Below, one piece after another: positions 61,555-64,000 of a stretch of 64,000 bases of DNA; within the stretch, counting starts at the first letter, position 1; each line of letters begins with the position of its first letter. This DNA is from Pyrenopolyporus hunteri (lineage: Eukaryota; Ascomycota; Sordariomycetes; Xylariales; Hypoxylaceae). The stretch is from NCBI GenBank assembly GCA_902806595.1, contig CADCXC010000003.1, forward strand, positions 806,001 through 870,000, in the 5' to 3' direction. A program made the position numbers and the translations under genes. Below the pieces are notes generated by a model, which saw only the letters and a list, made by a program, of their open reading frames with translations, had not been told where the DNA came from and ran no database searches.

Positions 61555-62797
61555 TTACCCACTTTTTTTTAATTACCTTTATAATTCGACTTTTTTTTTT
61601 CTTTAACTTTTAATATAATTAAAATACAACGTAATTCGATTAAAATACCTTTTAAATTAATTATAAAAAAACGAAAATTAAATTTAATTAAAAAAATTAC
61701 GATTTAAATATTATATCGAATTAAAAAAATTTATTCGAAAATTAAATAATTAAAAAACGTATTTAAATCGACGATTATTAATATCATTTAATAATTAAAA
61801 AAAAAAAAGTTAAAAACGAATTAATTAATTTTAAATCGAAGTTTAAAAATAATATTTCATTTAAATTAATTTTTAAAATTTTTAAAAAATTAATTTAAAT
61901 TATAAAATATAAATATCGTAACGATTTAAACGTATTTAATACGTTTAATAAATCGAAACGATAATTTAATTATAATATAATTTGAAAAACTTTTAAAATA
62001 AATAATAAAACGTAAAAAAAAATTCGAATTAAATCGTATTTATTTAAACATTATTTAAAATAATATCGATTATTTTATTTACGATATAAAACGATTTATT
62101 AAATATTTTAATATTAATTAAATAAAGTTATTTTCGAAATAAATATTAATATTAATATAATTTACGTTATATAATCGTTTAACGAAAAATATTTAATATA
62201 ATATTTAAAATTTTTATTTAAAAATAAACGAATAATTATTAATATTTAAAAATATTTTATAAATTTTAAATTAAATTTTATCGTTATTTTTAAATTAAAA
62301 TTTTATATAATTTACGAAAATTATATTAATAAAATTTTTATATTATATTTTATATTTTTTTAAAAATAAATAAAAAATAAATATAATTTTAAAGTCGTAT
62401 TATAAAAAAATAAAATTAAATATTATTATTTTAAAATAATTACGTTATTAAAAAAAATTTAAAAAATTAAATATACGAAATAATCGTTATAAAATTTTAA
62501 TTTTTCGTTAATTAAAAATATATAATATATTATAAAAAAAAAGATTATTTAAAAAACGTTATCGGTTTCGTATAATTAAAAAATTTATATATACGATTAA
62601 ATCGAAATAAAAAAAATTAAAAGTTTTTTTTTATATAAATTAATAATAATTATATCGAAATATTTTCGATTATTAAAAAAAAATAAATAAAATTTTATTA
62701 AATATTAATTAATTTATTTAAATTAAAAAATAAAATTATAATTAATTACGTTATTAACGAAATATTCGAATATAAAAATATAAGGTATAAAATTAAG

Positions 62798-62830
62798 GTG
62801 TACGAAGACTTCTTAGATACGATTTATACA
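62798..62830 (-). repeat. Right terminal inverted repeat
   Basis: Begins GTGTACGAAGAC and ends CGATTTATACA. Differences from the left copy are C to T or G to A in the direction expected of RIP, two of them in CpA/TpG context. Confidence 0.88.
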
Positions 62831-64000
62831 ATACAATACAATTATACGTATAATGTCTTATTATGTACATCATTGTATGCATTTACACATGCTATAGAGG
62901 GTATCGGGTACTCCGTCATTGTATCTTCCCTCTAAAGCTCAAGTGAGCAGATACTTCTAATACATCCCTACGTAAGGTAGTTACACCGGATTCATGGATA
63001 TCTCCCTCTCGTAGCATATATATGCGCGTACGTACCGTTACAGGATCGCCGAGTCGCTCCACTGAAGTTGTCCCCCCAGGCCAAGTTCAGTTCAGCTTAG
63101 CGCTGAAAGAGCCCACTTCGCTTGTAGCATTACATCTCGTGGAATACATCACACGAATTAGGCCCAGACCGCCCACCTCATCTCAAGTTTGACATGACAG
63201 GTGCCGCACCGTTTAGGGTACACCCGACGGTGGTGCTTGCGGTTTTCATGCTGAACATGCTGAACGTGCTGGATGCTGGGTGCTGACATAAACGCGCATT
63301 TTGCTTAATCACCGGGGGAAATCTCTCTTCTCCCTCTTTTTTTTTCTTTTTATTCCCCATTTCAGCTCTTAAGGCTCCGCCTCTCTTGAACAACTGGAAC
63401 CTAGTTTAAACAATTTTTTCTTATTGTTCGTGTACCTACTACTAGATCCAATACCTATTATAATAGAACACACCTGGTACGGCCAATGGAGCTTTCTTCC
63501 GGGCTTCTATGTTAGTCATCCATCTTAATCGCCATCCCTCCACTCGCGTGCTCTCTTCACTACCGAATCCGGCCCTACTTTACTTAGTCCAAGATAGTAG
63601 TGGATCGAACCCTGATAGATATATTGCATCACTTCTGCTATCGAGTCCTCGGCCGATCTCCACCCTTTTCGAGCTCTAACCCTTTCTATCCATTATCCAT
63701 TCCATGCCCTGTCGTCCATTTTGTGCCTCCTAATACGTCTGGAATTCGGAGGGCAACCTTGGGAGTTTCTACGGTAATATCGATCCAACTACCGATCTTT
63801 CTTCGAACGACCTTCAAATACGTTAAAAATGGCGAGTGGCTGGGAGTGACCCTCGCTTTGATCAACAAGCAAACACAAGCTCTAAGTCACCTGGCAACAA
63901 TGTCCTATCGCACCTACTCGTCAACATTGTTTCTTTGATCTCGAGACTCCGCGAATGCAAGCTATATTACCCGCGGGGTTTTAATACAACAAACACACCA
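62831..64000. other. Right flank, no supported gene
   Basis: Composition returns to normal directly after the element. A 112-codon plus-strand frame at 63600-63938 has no ATG at its start and no domain; it could be leader or first-exon sequence of a gene beyond the window. A TATA-like GCATATATATGC lies near 63016. Confidence 0.45.

Larger units (their letters stand above)
61522..62830. mobile_element. RIP-inactivated TIR DNA transposon (Tc1/mariner-sized)
   Basis: A 1309-bp block bounded by 33-base terminal inverted repeats. The interior is overwhelmingly A/T, and almost every remaining cytosine is followed by G, the pattern left when C in CpA, CpT and CpC has been converted on both strands. 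No open frame survives. Size, TIR length and TA dinucleotides at the edges suggest a Tc1/mariner-class element, but the transposase is unreadable, so the class is inferred. A TA duplication is only compatible, not proven, because TATA-like ends make the exact boundary ambiguous by a few bases. Confidence 0.8.

Overview
The window reads as nuclear DNA of a filamentous ascomycete (Pezizomycotina, most likely Sordariomycetes). The evidence is: short spliceosomal introns (about 50-190 nt) with CTAAC/CTAAT branch sites; a ribosomal protein L5 gene of Neurospora-like type; fungal-only families (Zn2Cys6 activator, DUF3431, allantoate-permease-type MFS, EthD); and an AT-saturated, repeat-induced-point-mutation (RIP)-like inactivated transposon. 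Dispersed CCTA/TAGG microsatellites (often ACCTAGGT palindromes) fill the intergenic DNA but are almost absent from the gene-dense right half. I found no tRNA, rRNA or CRISPR.

Layout. 1.98-8.9 kb: one giant gene for a 2226-residue acidic, repetitive, disordered protein with a basic His/Arg-rich tail. 13.5-16.6 kb: a divergent pair, a CSA/ckn1-type WD40 protein (transcription-coupled repair) and an Rrn10-like subunit of the RNA polymerase I upstream activation factor. 16.6-31.6 kb: about 15 kb without a supportable gene. 31.6-35.3 kb: a six-exon Zn2Cys6 transcription factor. 38.0-39.2 kb: autophagy gene atg5 with a GC-AG intron. 41.4-45.2 kb: a SNF2-family ATPase with an atypical DEAY box. 46.4-48.7 kb: a ten-exon MFS transporter whose reading frame is off by one base at one exon junction. 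50.1-51.3 kb: DUF3431 membrane protein. 53.6-54.2 kb: CMP/dCMP-type deaminase. 55.0-56.0 kb: HAD-like hydrolase, divergent from rpl5 (56.5-57.7 kb). 58.5-59.3 kb: EthD-domain protein. 61.5-62.8 kb: a 1.3-kb element with 33-bp terminal inverted repeats and nearly all cytosines confined to CpG.

The genes do not form an obvious pathway or secondary-metabolite cluster. Most are housekeeping or small metabolic functions separated by long non-coding stretches. Exon models were built by hand from frame, splice consensus and family conservation; none is transcript-verified. I did not find a convincing new multi-gene system. The most unusual items are the exon-duplicating giant gene, the CpG-only RIP block, the atg5 GC-AG intron and the broken or alternatively spliced transporter.
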